In this document: piece by piece, positions 7,819 to 15,386 of the stretch
Layout: each line of letters opens with the position of its first letter
Numbering within the stretch: position 1 is the stretch's first letter
Source: JACVRN01 sp036389255
Lineage (GTDB): Bacteria > Acidobacteriota > Blastocatellia > Pyrinomonadales > Pyrinomonadaceae
Length of the DNA stretch: 64,000 bases
Direction of reading: 5' to 3'
Assembly (NCBI GenBank): GCA_036389255.1
Contig: DASVQI010000036.1
Location: 248,001 to 312,000 of the forward strand
Program-made: the position numbers and the translations under genes
The notes under the pieces: generated by a model
What the model saw: the letters and a program-made list of their open reading frames with translations, nothing else
Databases searched by the model: none
What the model was told of the DNA's origin: nothing

Positions 7819-8406
7819 ATGCTTTCGATACTTTTAGAGATACAGCGTTTGAAGCGGCTGGAGCGTACGGGCTGGACTCTGCGCGGGCAGCCGCCGGGGA
7901 CGGAGTCGGTCGCGGCGCACTCGTATGGAGTGGCTGTGGCGGCGATGCTTCTGGCGGACGAAATCGGTGCGCGGGGCGTTGAGATTGATACTGGCAGGCT
8001 TTTGAGGCTGGCGGTGATGCACGACTGGGCTGAGGCACGGCTTGGCGACATGCCTCGCACGGGCGGCGAGTATTTCGGCGCGGCCGCGCGCAAGCGTGCC
8101 GAGCGCGCAGCCTTTGACGATATTGTGCGCGGGCTTGGCACGGAAATTGAAGCCAGTTACTCCGCCTTGCACGAAGATTATGAGCAACGCTCAAGTCTGG
8201 AGGCGCGTCTAGTCAAGGCGGCTGACGTGATAGACCTGCTGGTGCAGGCGCTCGCCTTCGAGCGGGCGGGCGTGCGCGGGCTTGACGAGTTCTGGGAAGG
8301 CACCAGCGAGCGCTATTTCCAACTGGAAGGCGTGGCCGGAGAGGTCGTTTCGGAGATAATGCGGCTGCTTCTGGAGGCTCACGTGGAAGTCACGGGCAAG
8401 CAATAG
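7819..8406 (+). CDS. HD-domain phosphohydrolase, YfbR-like 5'-deoxynucleotidase
   Basis: Probable metal-dependent phosphomonoesterase acting on deoxynucleoside monophosphates. The HD residues are visible in order: His in VAAHSYGVA (about 33), the HD pair in VMHDWAEA (about 68-69), and the distal Asp in KAADVIDLL (about 140). The 195-residue length fits the HD_3 family. There is no Shine-Dalgarno; six T and then ATG follow hairpin 5. The substrate is inferred from the family only. Confidence 0.83.
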   Translation: MLSILLEIQRLKRLERTGWTLRGQPPGTESVAAHSYGVAVAAMLLADEIGARGVEIDTGRLLRLAVMHDWAEARLGDMPRTGGEYFGAAARKRAERAAFDDIVRGLGTEIEASYSALHEDYEQRSSLEARLVKAADVIDLLVQALAFERAGVRGLDEFWEGTSERYFQLEGVAGEVVSEIMRLLLEAHVEVTGKQ

Positions 8407-8448
8407 TCTTTGCACTTTTAAGGAAAAGAGTTTGGAGTTGAAGCGAGC

Positions 8449-8874
8449 ATGGGCGACTGGCTGATGCAGTTTGTTCCTGAGATGACGTGGCAGAATGTCG
8501 TTATCGGCGCAGTGCTCTTCATAGTCACCTTTGCGGTCAGCAGCGCCCTTGTCTCCTTCGTGCTGGTACGCTTGCCAGCCACCTTCTTTCATCCTTCGCA
8601 CGACCGGGAGATACTGGCAGACCGCCATCACGTCATTCGATGGAGCGGGATTGTCGTCAAAAATCTGATAGGCTTTGCCCTTGTGATAGTCGGGGTAATC
8701 ATGTCTATTCCGGGCGTGCCGGGGCCGGGATTCCTGACGATTCTCTTCGGCATAGCGCTCTTGGATTTTCCCGGCAAGCGCACGCTCGAATACAAGATAG
8801 TGAGCCGCCCGAAGGTCTTTCAGGCCATCAACGGCCTGCGCCGGAAGTTCAACAAGCCGCCGCTAGTGCTCTAA
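8449..8874 (+). CDS. PGPGW-type small integral membrane protein
   Basis: 141 residues with two hydrophobic blocks: about 18-40, then about 65-105 as a hairpin holding PGVPGPGFLTILFGIALLD. This matches the putative transmembrane PGPGW family of unknown function. A basic C-terminus (RRKFNKPP) suggests a cytoplasmic tail. GGAG (8434-8437) lies 11 bases before the ATG. It is probably cotranscribed with the HD gene 42 bases upstream. Confidence 0.72.
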   Translation: MGDWLMQFVPEMTWQNVVIGAVLFIVTFAVSSALVSFVLVRLPATFFHPSHDREILADRHHVIRWSGIVVKNLIGFALVIVGVIMSIPGVPGPGFLTILFGIALLDFPGKRTLEYKIVSRPKVFQAINGLRRKFNKPPLVL

Positions 8875-8933
8875 TTATCCGCCTGTGGGGTGCGTTGACA
8901 AGCTTTGGGCTGTCTGTTAGCTTCCTACTTTTA

Positions 8934-8939
8934 TATAAT
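8934..8939 (+). promoter_or_regulatory. Possible -10 box (TATAAT) for the lipoprotein at 8993
   Basis: Perfect TATAAT in an AT-rich patch of a GC-rich region, 53 bases before ATG 8993. No -35 box stands at the usual distance; the TTGACA at 8895-8900 is 33 bases away. Confidence 0.35.
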
Positions 8940-8992
8940 GACGCTTTGAAGAACATCTACCTGAGATTCAAGGGGTTAACCTGTTTCATTTA

Positions 8993-10060
8993 ATGGCTGA
9001 TTCTCTATTTCCGCAAACAAAAAGGCTGGGGCGTTTAGCGGTTCTCTGTCTTCTGGCTTTGAGCCTACTGACGGTACAGGGCTGCAAGACGCTGTTTGGC
9101 GACATAGCCAAACGAGAGGTCAGCGTGCCGCCGCTCCTGAAGCCGCTCCAGAACGCAACCACGGCCCAACTCATCACGGAAGTCAATCGCGCCGCCTCTA
9201 TAAAGTCTCTGCGCGGCAAAGTAGACATAGAGTTTCAGGACACGTCCTTCTCTGAATTCGGCATCAACGATAAGTACCGCACGGCTGAAGGCAACGTCAT
9301 AGTGCAGCGACCGGGGCAGGTTTATCTTGAGGTCAACGGCCCCTTCGGCGTAGAGATAGCGCGCATGACCTCGGACGGCGAGCGCTTCCGCGTGGCGGTT
9401 CTCAAGGGCGACGACAAGTATCGCAAGTTCGTGAAGGGGACGAACAATGCCAGGTATCAGACACTTGAGATGTCCAACGGCGAGGCCGGGCGCGACAAGG
9501 AGAAGATGGGAGAGCAGCGAGCCGTCAGCGCTCTCTCGAATCTTCGCCCGCAGCATTTGACGGACGCGCTGCTGGTTCGTCCCATAGAACTGCGCCCGGA
9601 ATCCGGCATCCTCTACGCGCAAAGCGAATTTTACGAGGAAGAGGCTCAGCCTAAGACTAACGACAAACAGGCGCGAGCCAACAAGACCGGCCGCATAGTA
9701 CGCGGCTACTATTTTCTGGACGAGATATACAGGGCCGACGACGGGAGCGGGCGCTTGCTGCGCCGCTTCTGGTTCGACCGTGTGGGCGGCATACGCTTCG
9801 CGCGCATGCAGACCTTTGACGAGCAGGGCGATTTGGTCACGGACGTCATTTACAGCGACGCCAAGCCCTTCGGAGAAGGCGGCCGTGTGACGCTGCCTTC
9901 GCGTATAGAACTGTCTCGCCCGCACGACGGCTACAAGCTGGCCCTGACCTATCAAGCGCCCGAAGAGGCTATAGTAGACCGCGCGTATGAGCCGGGCATC
10001 TTTGTGCTTGAGAACAAGTGGCAACTGCCCGAACATGACTTGGACACAAAAAGGCCGTGA
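8993..10060 (+). CDS. DUF4292-type lipoprotein with LolA/LolB-like fold
   Basis: Predicted envelope lipoprotein: basic N-terminus, hydrophobic stretch, then LTVQGC with the lipid cysteine at 31. The mature region (SLRGKVDIEF, IVQRPGQVYLEV, DGERFRVAV, FWFDRVGGIRFARMQTFDEQG) has the repeated curved-beta-sheet pattern of LolA/LolB-fold proteins that carry lipid ligands. It is 355 residues long, with an inserted polar region at about 160-245. An ABC permease and ATPase follow directly, and a LolA-like protein lies 2.5 kb further on, so it may be the outer-membrane acceptor of that exporter (inference). Confidence 0.75.
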   Translation: MADSLFPQTKRLGRLAVLCLLALSLLTVQGCKTLFGDIAKREVSVPPLLKPLQNATTAQLITEVNRAASIKSLRGKVDIEFQDTSFSEFGINDKYRTAEGNVIVQRPGQVYLEVNGPFGVEIARMTSDGERFRVAVLKGDDKYRKFVKGTNNARYQTLEMSNGEAGRDKEKMGEQRAVSALSNLRPQHLTDALLVRPIELRPESGILYAQSEFYEEEAQPKTNDKQARANKTGRIVRGYYFLDEIYRADDGSGRLLRRFWFDRVGGIRFARMQTFDEQGDLVTDVIYSDAKPFGEGGRVTLPSRIELSRPHDGYKLALTYQAPEEAIVDRAYEPGIFVLENKWQLPEHDLDTKRP

Positions 10061-10104
10061 CGCGTCACAAGATAAAAGCTTCTTGCTCGTCACTTATCAC
10101 TGGT
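10058..10104. repeat. Word-repeat hairpin 6 (GTGACG type, imperfect)
   Basis: GTGACG...CAAGA pairs with TCTTGCTCGTCAC around TAAAAGC. The right side continues with the words CACTTATCACTGGTCGC. It fills the space between the stop at 10060 and ATG 10117; no Shine-Dalgarno is left for the next gene. Confidence 0.5.
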
Positions 10105-10116
10105 CGCTCTAGTTGA

Positions 10117-11253
10117 ATGGATAATCTGGTTACGGCAAATATCAGGCAAAGGCCGTTGCGCTCGCTGGTGAGCGTGGCGGGCGTGGCGCTTGGCGTGGCT
10201 TTGATTATGCTGTTCACGGGGCTGTCGCGCGGGATGTCTAACGACCTCAAGCGGCGCTCTCAAAATCTTCGCGCGGAGATAATCTTTACGCGACCCGGCT
10301 CTATGGAGCTGACAAGCTCGACGGCTAACCTGAGCACGAGCTATGTCGAGCGGCTTCAGGCCATAGAGGGGGTGCAGGCGGCTGTGCCTGTGATTCGCTA
10401 CATCTCGCAGGGACAGGGCGGCTTCGGCCTTGAGCAGATTGAAGGCGTTGACTGGGAGCCGTTTGCGAAGATGAATGACATACAGCTTGTGGAGGGACGC
10501 GCGCCGCAGGCCGTAGACCCCACGACCGAGGGCGACCCGAACACGCCGGGCGAAGTCGTCATTGATGAAAGAAAAGCTTCCGGTAATAACCTCTCGGTCG
10601 GAAGCACCATAAAGCTCTTCGGTGACAAGCCGTTCAAGGTCGTCGGCATCTACGCTCCTGAATCGGGCGCTCGCGTCAAGATGAGCTTGAGCGCTATGCA
10701 AAGGGAGTTGGAATCAGCAGGCAAGTGCCAGTACATCTTGGTCAAGTGTAAGGACGGAGTTGACGAGTTGACTCTGGCTCGGCGCATAGAGGCCGCGCCC
10801 GAGACACAGGGCAACAAGATTCAGTTCACGCGTGACGTCTTCAAGGGAATCGAAAACAGCATCCCTTACCTCGGTGTCTTCCTGCGCGTGCTGGTGGGAC
10901 TGGCCGCAATCGTCAGCGCTCTCATAGTGATGCTCGCCATGTACACGACCATCACGGAGCGCACGCGAGAGATTGGTATTCTGAAGGCGCTGGGCGCGTC
11001 GCGCGCTTACATCGTCGGCGTCATAGAGAAAGAGGCCGTGCTAATCAGCGTGCTGGGGCTCGTCACAGGCTTTGCGCTGGCCCTCGTCGCGGGCTTCCTG
11101 ATTCAGCGCGCCTACGGACTGGTCTTCGAGTACGGCTGGGGATGGGCTTTGACAGCCGCCGCCATAGGGCTTCTCGGCGGAGTCCTCGGCGCTCTCTATC
11201 CGGCTGTGCGCGCCGCCAACTTAGACCCCGTGAGCGCTATATCTTATGAATAA
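10117..11253 (+). CDS. ABC transporter permease, FtsX/MacB type
   Basis: Inner-membrane subunit of a mechanotransmission-type exporter (LolC/E, MacB, FtsX superfamily). One N-terminal membrane helix (about 15-35) is followed by a large periplasmic domain (about 40-240) and three C-terminal helices. The FtsX core motif TERTREIGILKALGASRAYI is intact. It is 378 residues, normal for the family. It pairs with the ATPase at 11316. A LolB-like lipoprotein stands upstream and a LolA-like protein downstream. Confidence 0.9.
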   Translation: MDNLVTANIRQRPLRSLVSVAGVALGVALIMLFTGLSRGMSNDLKRRSQNLRAEIIFTRPGSMELTSSTANLSTSYVERLQAIEGVQAAVPVIRYISQGQGGFGLEQIEGVDWEPFAKMNDIQLVEGRAPQAVDPTTEGDPNTPGEVVIDERKASGNNLSVGSTIKLFGDKPFKVVGIYAPESGARVKMSLSAMQRELESAGKCQYILVKCKDGVDELTLARRIEAAPETQGNKIQFTRDVFKGIENSIPYLGVFLRVLVGLAAIVSALIVMLAMYTTITERTREIGILKALGASRAYIVGVIEKEAVLISVLGLVTGFALALVAGFLIQRAYGLVFEYGWGWALTAAAIGLLGGVLGALYPAVRAANLDPVSAISYE

Positions 11254-11256
11254 GCC

Positions 11257-11298
11257 GTCAGCATTCAGCCGGAAACTACCGGCCGAATAAAAGCTGAC
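11257..11298. repeat. Intra-operon hairpin 7 (CAGC/GCTG words)
   Basis: GTCAGC, ATTC and GCCGG on the left pair with CCGGC, GAAT and GCTGAC on the right, with small bulges. It fills the gap between permease and ATPase. The word CAGCATTCAGC resembles the arms of hairpin 17 at 41137. Confidence 0.6.
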
Positions 11299-11315
11299 AG
11301 CTCTGATAGCTTTAA

Positions 11316-12011
11316 ATGAGAACTATCCTAAAAGCTGAGAATCTGATTAAGACCTATCGCGTGGGTCAGGTGGACGTGCAGGCCCTGCGCGGCGTCTCGC
11401 TCGAAGTGCAGGAGGGAGAGTTCGTAGCCATCATGGGGCCTTCCGGCTGCGGTAAGTCAACCATGCTGCATCTCTTGGGAGGACTCCTGACGCCTACAAG
11501 TGGGCGCATCCTCATAGAGGACGAAGACCTCACGGCTGCTACGGACGCCCGGCGCACGGACATACGCCGCCGCAAGATAGGCTTTGTTTTTCAGCGCTTC
11601 AATCTCTTTCCGACGCTGACGGCGGAAGGGAACCTGCGGCTGGCCGAACGCATACAGGGCGGGAACGGCGCGGACGACCCGGAAAGACGCAGAGAGGTTT
11701 TGCGGTTGCTGCGCCTTGAAGACAAGATGCATCACAAGCCTCTGGAATTATCCGGCGGCGAGCAACAGAGGGTCGCCCTTGCGCGGGCGGTCGTGACGCG
11801 ACCCGCGATTGTGCTGGCCGACGAGCCTACGGGCAATCTGGATTCCGAGAACTCCGCGCTCGTGCTCAACATGTTTCAGGAGCTGAACTATCGCTTCAAC
11901 CAGACCATTATCATGATTACGCACAACCCTGAGGCCGCAGCCATGTGTCGCCGCATCATACAGATGCGTGACGGGCGTATAGTGGATCAGACGGGCGGGG
12001 TTTTGCTTTAA
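11316..12011 (+). CDS. ABC transporter ATP-binding protein, LolD/MacB type
   Basis: ATPase partner of the FtsX-type permease just upstream. Walker A GPSGCGKST (about 42-50), Q-loop VFQRFN, signature LSGGEQQR (about 145-152), Walker B VLADEPTGNLD and H-loop ITHN are all present. The 231-residue length and the TGNLD extension are typical of the LolD/MacB/FtsE branch. No Shine-Dalgarno is visible before ATG 11316, which follows hairpin 7. Confidence 0.93.
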   Translation: MRTILKAENLIKTYRVGQVDVQALRGVSLEVQEGEFVAIMGPSGCGKSTMLHLLGGLLTPTSGRILIEDEDLTAATDARRTDIRRRKIGFVFQRFNLFPTLTAEGNLRLAERIQGGNGADDPERRREVLRLLRLEDKMHHKPLELSGGEQQRVALARAVVTRPAIVLADEPTGNLDSENSALVLNMFQELNYRFNQTIIMITHNPEAAAMCRRIIQMRDGRIVDQTGGVLL

Positions 12012-12027
12012 ATATAATTCGGGATTA

Positions 12028-12068
12028 AAGGCGGAAAAAGAGGGATGAAAATCCTTCTTTTTTGCTTT
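12028..12068. terminator. Hairpin 8, probable terminator after the ABC operon
   Basis: AGGCGGAAAAAGAGGGAT pairs imperfectly with ATCCTTCTTTTTTGCTT around GAAA. The T-rich right arm suits termination. The downstream promoter -35 box begins at its end (12068). Confidence 0.5.
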
Positions 12069-12094
12069 TGACCCTCCTGTTTTTAGCTTATAAT
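12068..12094 (+). promoter_or_regulatory. Promoter that would give a leaderless transcript
   Basis: TTGACC (12068-12073), a 15-base spacer, TATAAT (12089-12094). The predicted start of transcription (about 12101) falls within two bases of the GTG start codon at 12103. Confidence 0.6.
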
Positions 12095-12102
12095 CGCGTA
12101 CA

Positions 12103-12447
12103 GTGCAGTATCTTTTGCGAACTCTCAAAAAGCTTCTCTTCTGGTCTTACGGGCGCAGCACGTGGCAGTACGATGTCCTGTGCGCGCTCATACTGGCCTT
12201 CATCTTCCTGACGCCTCAATCATGGTTCGCTTCGGGCGAACTCATGCAGAGAGAGGCGCATCCAACACCTTCTGCCCGCGCGTATCTACTTGTAGACCCG
12301 GCTGAAAAGGGCGCGCAGATTGACAGAGCCGAATTGGAACGCCGCGTGCGTATAGCTACGGGCATGCCGGACGCGACCGTCACGGGATGGCGCGAGCGGC
12401 CCGACGAGCAGGGGCGTATAGTCGGCTTTGAGGTTGACATACGCTGA
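12103..12447 (+). CDS. Small membrane-anchored hypothetical protein
   Basis: 114 residues of unknown function. A basic N-terminus is followed by one membrane segment at about 24-42 (VLCALILAFIFLTPQSWF), then a soluble tail (about 50-114) with a short beta-alpha-beta look. The GTG start at 12103 lies where transcription should begin. It sits between an ABC exporter and a LolA-like gene, and may belong to the same envelope function (inference). Confidence 0.65.
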   Translation: MQYLLRTLKKLLFWSYGRSTWQYDVLCALILAFIFLTPQSWFASGELMQREAHPTPSARAYLLVDPAEKGAQIDRAELERRVRIATGMPDATVTGWRERPDEQGRIVGFEVDIR

Positions 12448-12461
12448 CCATCCTTTATAAT
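12434..12461 (+). promoter_or_regulatory. Strong consensus promoter of the LolA-like gene
   Basis: Perfect TTGACA (12434-12439), a 16-base spacer and perfect TATAAT (12456-12461). The -35 box lies inside the last codons of the preceding gene. The leader to ATG 12517 is about 48 bases. Confidence 0.75.
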
Positions 12462-12516
12462 CGCCCGGTTTGCGAGACTTTCGGGCGGGAGTCTTGATTT
12501 TATAGAAGGAGTTTGT

Positions 12517-13218
12517 ATGAAGAAGCTAATTCCCCTTAGCCTCGCAGTTGCAGTGCTTCTAACAGTTCTGGCTGGAAGTTCTCCCACGAATGTAAATGCG
12601 CAGGGGGCGGGCGTAGTCAGTTCCATACTGAATCGAATGGAGCGCAACCGGCGTGATATGCGCAGCCTGCGCGCCGCCATCAGCATGGAGAAGTGGAATA
12701 ACCAGCTCCGCGAGGGCGAAAAAGCCCAGGGCTGGCTGGCTTACGTGCCTGCACAGGGCCGCAACGCTTACGTGCGCGTAGAGTGGCACACGCCGCGCCG
12801 CGAGGTTTTGACCGTGGCCGACGGACAGTACCAGCTTTATAACCAGCGCCAGAACGTAGTTTACGAGGGACGCGCCACAGGCAGCAAGAAAACGACAAAG
12901 GCCAGCAGCGTGCTGGGCTACATGAACATGTCTGCGGCCGAGATTCGCTCGAACTTCAACGCGGAGTATCTGGGCGAAGAGTCGCTGTATGGCAACGTCA
13001 ACACGTCGCACCTGAAGATTACGCCGAAGGGCGCTGCGGGCTACAAGTACGCGGAAATCTGGGTGGACGGAAGCGGCAATCTCATTCAGGCCAAAGTAGT
13101 CGAGCGCAATGACGATTCGACCACCGTGCGCCTGACTAACCTGCAAAAGAACGATGTCATTTCGCCCGACCACTTCCGCCAGCAGTTGCCGGACGGCGTG
13201 AAGCGGGTGAAGAGCTAA
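12517..13218 (+). CDS. LolA-like outer-membrane lipoprotein-sorting protein
   Basis: Periplasmic carrier-type protein. A signal peptide (1-28, ending VNA-QG) precedes a LolA-fold domain: MRSLRAAISME, GWLAYVPAQGRNAYVRVEW, LTVADGQYQLYNQRQN and KYAEIWVDGSGNLIQAKV are the hydrophobic beta strands and the DG turn typical of the family. AGAAGGAG precedes the ATG. It has its own consensus promoter and a terminator. With the LolB-like lipoprotein (8993) and the ABC pair it makes a plausible lipoprotein or lipid export set. Confidence 0.78.
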   Translation: MKKLIPLSLAVAVLLTVLAGSSPTNVNAQGAGVVSSILNRMERNRRDMRSLRAAISMEKWNNQLREGEKAQGWLAYVPAQGRNAYVRVEWHTPRREVLTVADGQYQLYNQRQNVVYEGRATGSKKTTKASSVLGYMNMSAAEIRSNFNAEYLGEESLYGNVNTSHLKITPKGAAGYKYAEIWVDGSGNLIQAKVVERNDDSTTVRLTNLQKNDVISPDHFRQQLPDGVKRVKS

Positions 13219-13242
13219 CGCTCCAACTGTCGGATTTTTCAG

Positions 13243-13290
13243 ACGAAGGGTTCTGGGACTTTATCTAAGACCGGAGCCCTTCGGTTTTTA
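13243..13290 (+). terminator. Intrinsic terminator of the LolA-like gene
   Basis: CGAAGGG...CTGG pairs with CCGGAGCCCTTCG and is followed by GTTTTTAT. Classic form, 25 bases after the stop codon. Confidence 0.85.
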
Positions 13291-13455
13291 TATAGGTCGC
13301 CTGCGGTCACGGCTCAGGCTTGCCATACGGCACGTGTCTCGCATATCCTTTCCCGTTGCATCCTGACTAGATGGAAGCACCAACAGTTGAGAGGCACGCG
13401 CGGGGCTTTCCTGCGAGCGCTCTCCTGCACGGGCCGCGTAGGTTGATAGAGATAG

Positions 13456-14481
13456 ATGAAGAGAAGCACCTTTCTAAAATGGAAACTGCGCCAAGCAAGC
13501 TTTATCACGCGCGCGCTCGTTTCAAAAAACCATCCAGTGCTGGCGCACGTCATTCCCATGCGTCGCTGCAATCTGGCGTGCGGCTACTGCAACGAATACG
13601 ATAAAGTCTCACAGCCCGTGCCGCTCGAAGAGATGATAAAGCGGCTGGACAAGCTGGCAGACCTTGGCACTTCCGTCATCACCATCTCGGGCGGCGAGCC
13701 CCTGATGCACCCGCACCTTGACGACATCATTCGTCACATAAGAAAGCGCGGCATGATAGCCGGGCTGATATCGAACGGCTACTACTTCACGCCGGAGCGC
13801 ATCGAGCGGCTCAACGAAGCCGGGCTGGATGCTTTGCAGATAAGCATTGATAACGTGGAGCCGGACGAAGTCTCAAAGAAGAGCCTGAAGAATCTGGACA
13901 AGAAGCTACAGCATCTGGCCGAGCACGCGAACTTTCACATCAACATCAATTCCGTCATAGGCGGCGGCATCAAGACCCCGGAAGACGCGCTGACCATAGC
14001 CAAGCGAGCCGTAGAGCTTGGATTCTCAAGCACGGTCGGAGTCATACACGACCAGGACGGAACCCTTAAGCCCCTGACCGAAAGAGAGAAGGAGATTTTT
14101 CAGCAGGTCAAGAAGATGGGCAATAAGGATCACGCCCGCCTCAACTGGTTTCAGGACGATATAGCCGAAGGCAAGCCTTACGAGTGGCGCTGTCGCGCGG
14201 GCGCTCGCTACCTCTATATCTGCGAGGAAGGTCTGGTTCACTGGTGCTCGCAGCAGCGCGGCTATCCCGGCACTCCGCTGGCGGAATACACGATGGAAGA
14301 TTTCCGCCGCGAGTACTACTCGGAGAAATGGTGCGCGCCCACCTGCACGCTTCAGTGCGTGCATCAGGTAGGAATCCTTGACAACTGGCGCGACCCGCAG
14401 AAGCTCGTCCCGCTAACCGGCATCAAGAGCGATAGTGCTAAAGCCAAAGAGCCCGTAGGCGAGATGCTCAGCGTCGAATAG
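13456..14481 (+). CDS. Radical SAM protein with SPASM-like C-terminus
   Basis: Iron-sulfur radical enzyme of unknown substrate. The CxxxCxxC cluster motif is CNLACGYC (Cys38, 42, 45). Next come the radical-SAM glycine strand (ISGGEPLMHP) and the ribose/SAM motifs (QISIDNV). The C-terminus carries further cysteines (WRCRAG, YICEEG, WCSQQ, KWCAPTCTLQCVHQ), which could hold an auxiliary cluster as in SPASM/twitch enzymes. No small precursor peptide gene is evident beside it, so a peptide-modifying role cannot be claimed. Starts at ATG 13456, 165 bases after the upstream terminator. Confidence 0.8.
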   Translation: MKRSTFLKWKLRQASFITRALVSKNHPVLAHVIPMRRCNLACGYCNEYDKVSQPVPLEEMIKRLDKLADLGTSVITISGGEPLMHPHLDDIIRHIRKRGMIAGLISNGYYFTPERIERLNEAGLDALQISIDNVEPDEVSKKSLKNLDKKLQHLAEHANFHININSVIGGGIKTPEDALTIAKRAVELGFSSTVGVIHDQDGTLKPLTEREKEIFQQVKKMGNKDHARLNWFQDDIAEGKPYEWRCRAGARYLYICEEGLVHWCSQQRGYPGTPLAEYTMEDFRREYYSEKWCAPTCTLQCVHQVGILDNWRDPQKLVPLTGIKSDSAKAKEPVGEMLSVE

Positions 14482-14555
14482 AGCCGGAACTAACGACGCC
14501 CCGTCCTTGCTGATTCCTGAAGGCTCTCTAGTCTTTTACAAAAGGAGCGAGGGCA

Positions 14556-15371
14556 TCACGGAAGCTTTCCCTGACCAAGAGCACCTAACCGCCCGCGCGC
14601 AAATACACAGCGCCTGTCGTGCGGCATCGCCGTGCAAAGCGGCCCGTTCAAAAATCTCTGGTATTCGGCCTTTGCTTCATCCAAGCGCTTAAGCCTGTCC
14701 AGCGACTCCGCGATGTTGAGCGGAAGCTCTTCGTCTGTCTCAAGCATCTGCTCGGCTGTGCGAAGCTCCGCGAGCGCTTCCTCGTAACGGCCCGCAGCCT
14801 TCAACTCTTTCCCTAAAAGATTGTGCGTGTGCGCGTCATCCTCAAGCTTGAGAGCGGCGCGATACTCGGTTATGACCTGCTCTCTTTGCTCGCGCACGCG
14901 TGCCTGATTGGCGCGCATGTGATACGCGTCGGGGCTACGCCAATCCATGTAGAAATAGAGCCCGCCGAGCCCCAGCATCACGGACAGGTATACAAGCGGC
15001 AGAGAACGGCGCAGAAGAAGCGGCGGCGCATTCTCAAGTGCCGCGTCACCGTTATCCTCATCCGCGTTCTCTTCTGAACCGCTCCCGGCTTCGCTTCGCT
15101 CAAGCTCTTTTTCGCGTCTTAGTTTGTACGAGCGTACGATGAGATAAAGCGGCAGGATGATGAGGGGGAAAAAGAGTGTGCCCGCAGCCCAGAGCGTGAC
15201 TGAGGCTGCATCGAATCGGCGTCGTCGCGCGCTCGCCAGCACCCATGCCGAGAGCAAGACCGAGAGAGCGAACCACACTGGCAGCATCAGCTCGAAAGTC
15301 TGCCCTGCGGAGATGTTCCAACGAAAAAGAAGTACTGAGTAAAAGCAATCTGTTTTTAACTCAGCACTCAT
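14556..15371 (-). CDS. Membrane protein with C-terminal TPR-like helices
   Basis: Function unknown. Two N-terminal membrane segments (about 30-48 and 60-80) are followed by an acidic cytoplasmic loop, a third segment (about 125-143), then helical tetratricopeptide-like repeats (EYRAALKLEDDAHTHNLLGKE and the repeat that follows). It begins right after pyruvate kinase on the same strand; AAGAAG precedes the ATG (a GTG one codon upstream is possible). It is likely cotranscribed with pyk. Convergent with the radical SAM gene; I see no clear terminator between them. Confidence 0.7.
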   Translation of the reverse strand: MSAELKTDCFYSVLLFRWNISAGQTFELMLPVWFALSVLLSAWVLASARRRRFDAASVTLWAAGTLFFPLIILPLYLIVRSYKLRREKELERSEAGSGSEENADEDNGDAALENAPPLLLRRSLPLVYLSVMLGLGGLYFYMDWRSPDAYHMRANQARVREQREQVITEYRAALKLEDDAHTHNLLGKELKAAGRYEEALAELRTAEQMLETDEELPLNIAESLDRLKRLDEAKAEYQRFLNGPLCTAMPHDRRCVFARGRLGALGQGKLP

Positions 15372-15386
15372 CACACGGCACTTCTT

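Noticed and set aside
9065..10093. A long open frame on the minus strand (about 340 codons)
   Set aside because: It mirrors the lipoprotein gene at 8993 in a GC-rich region; no family motif, and the plus frame has a signal peptide and a lipobox.
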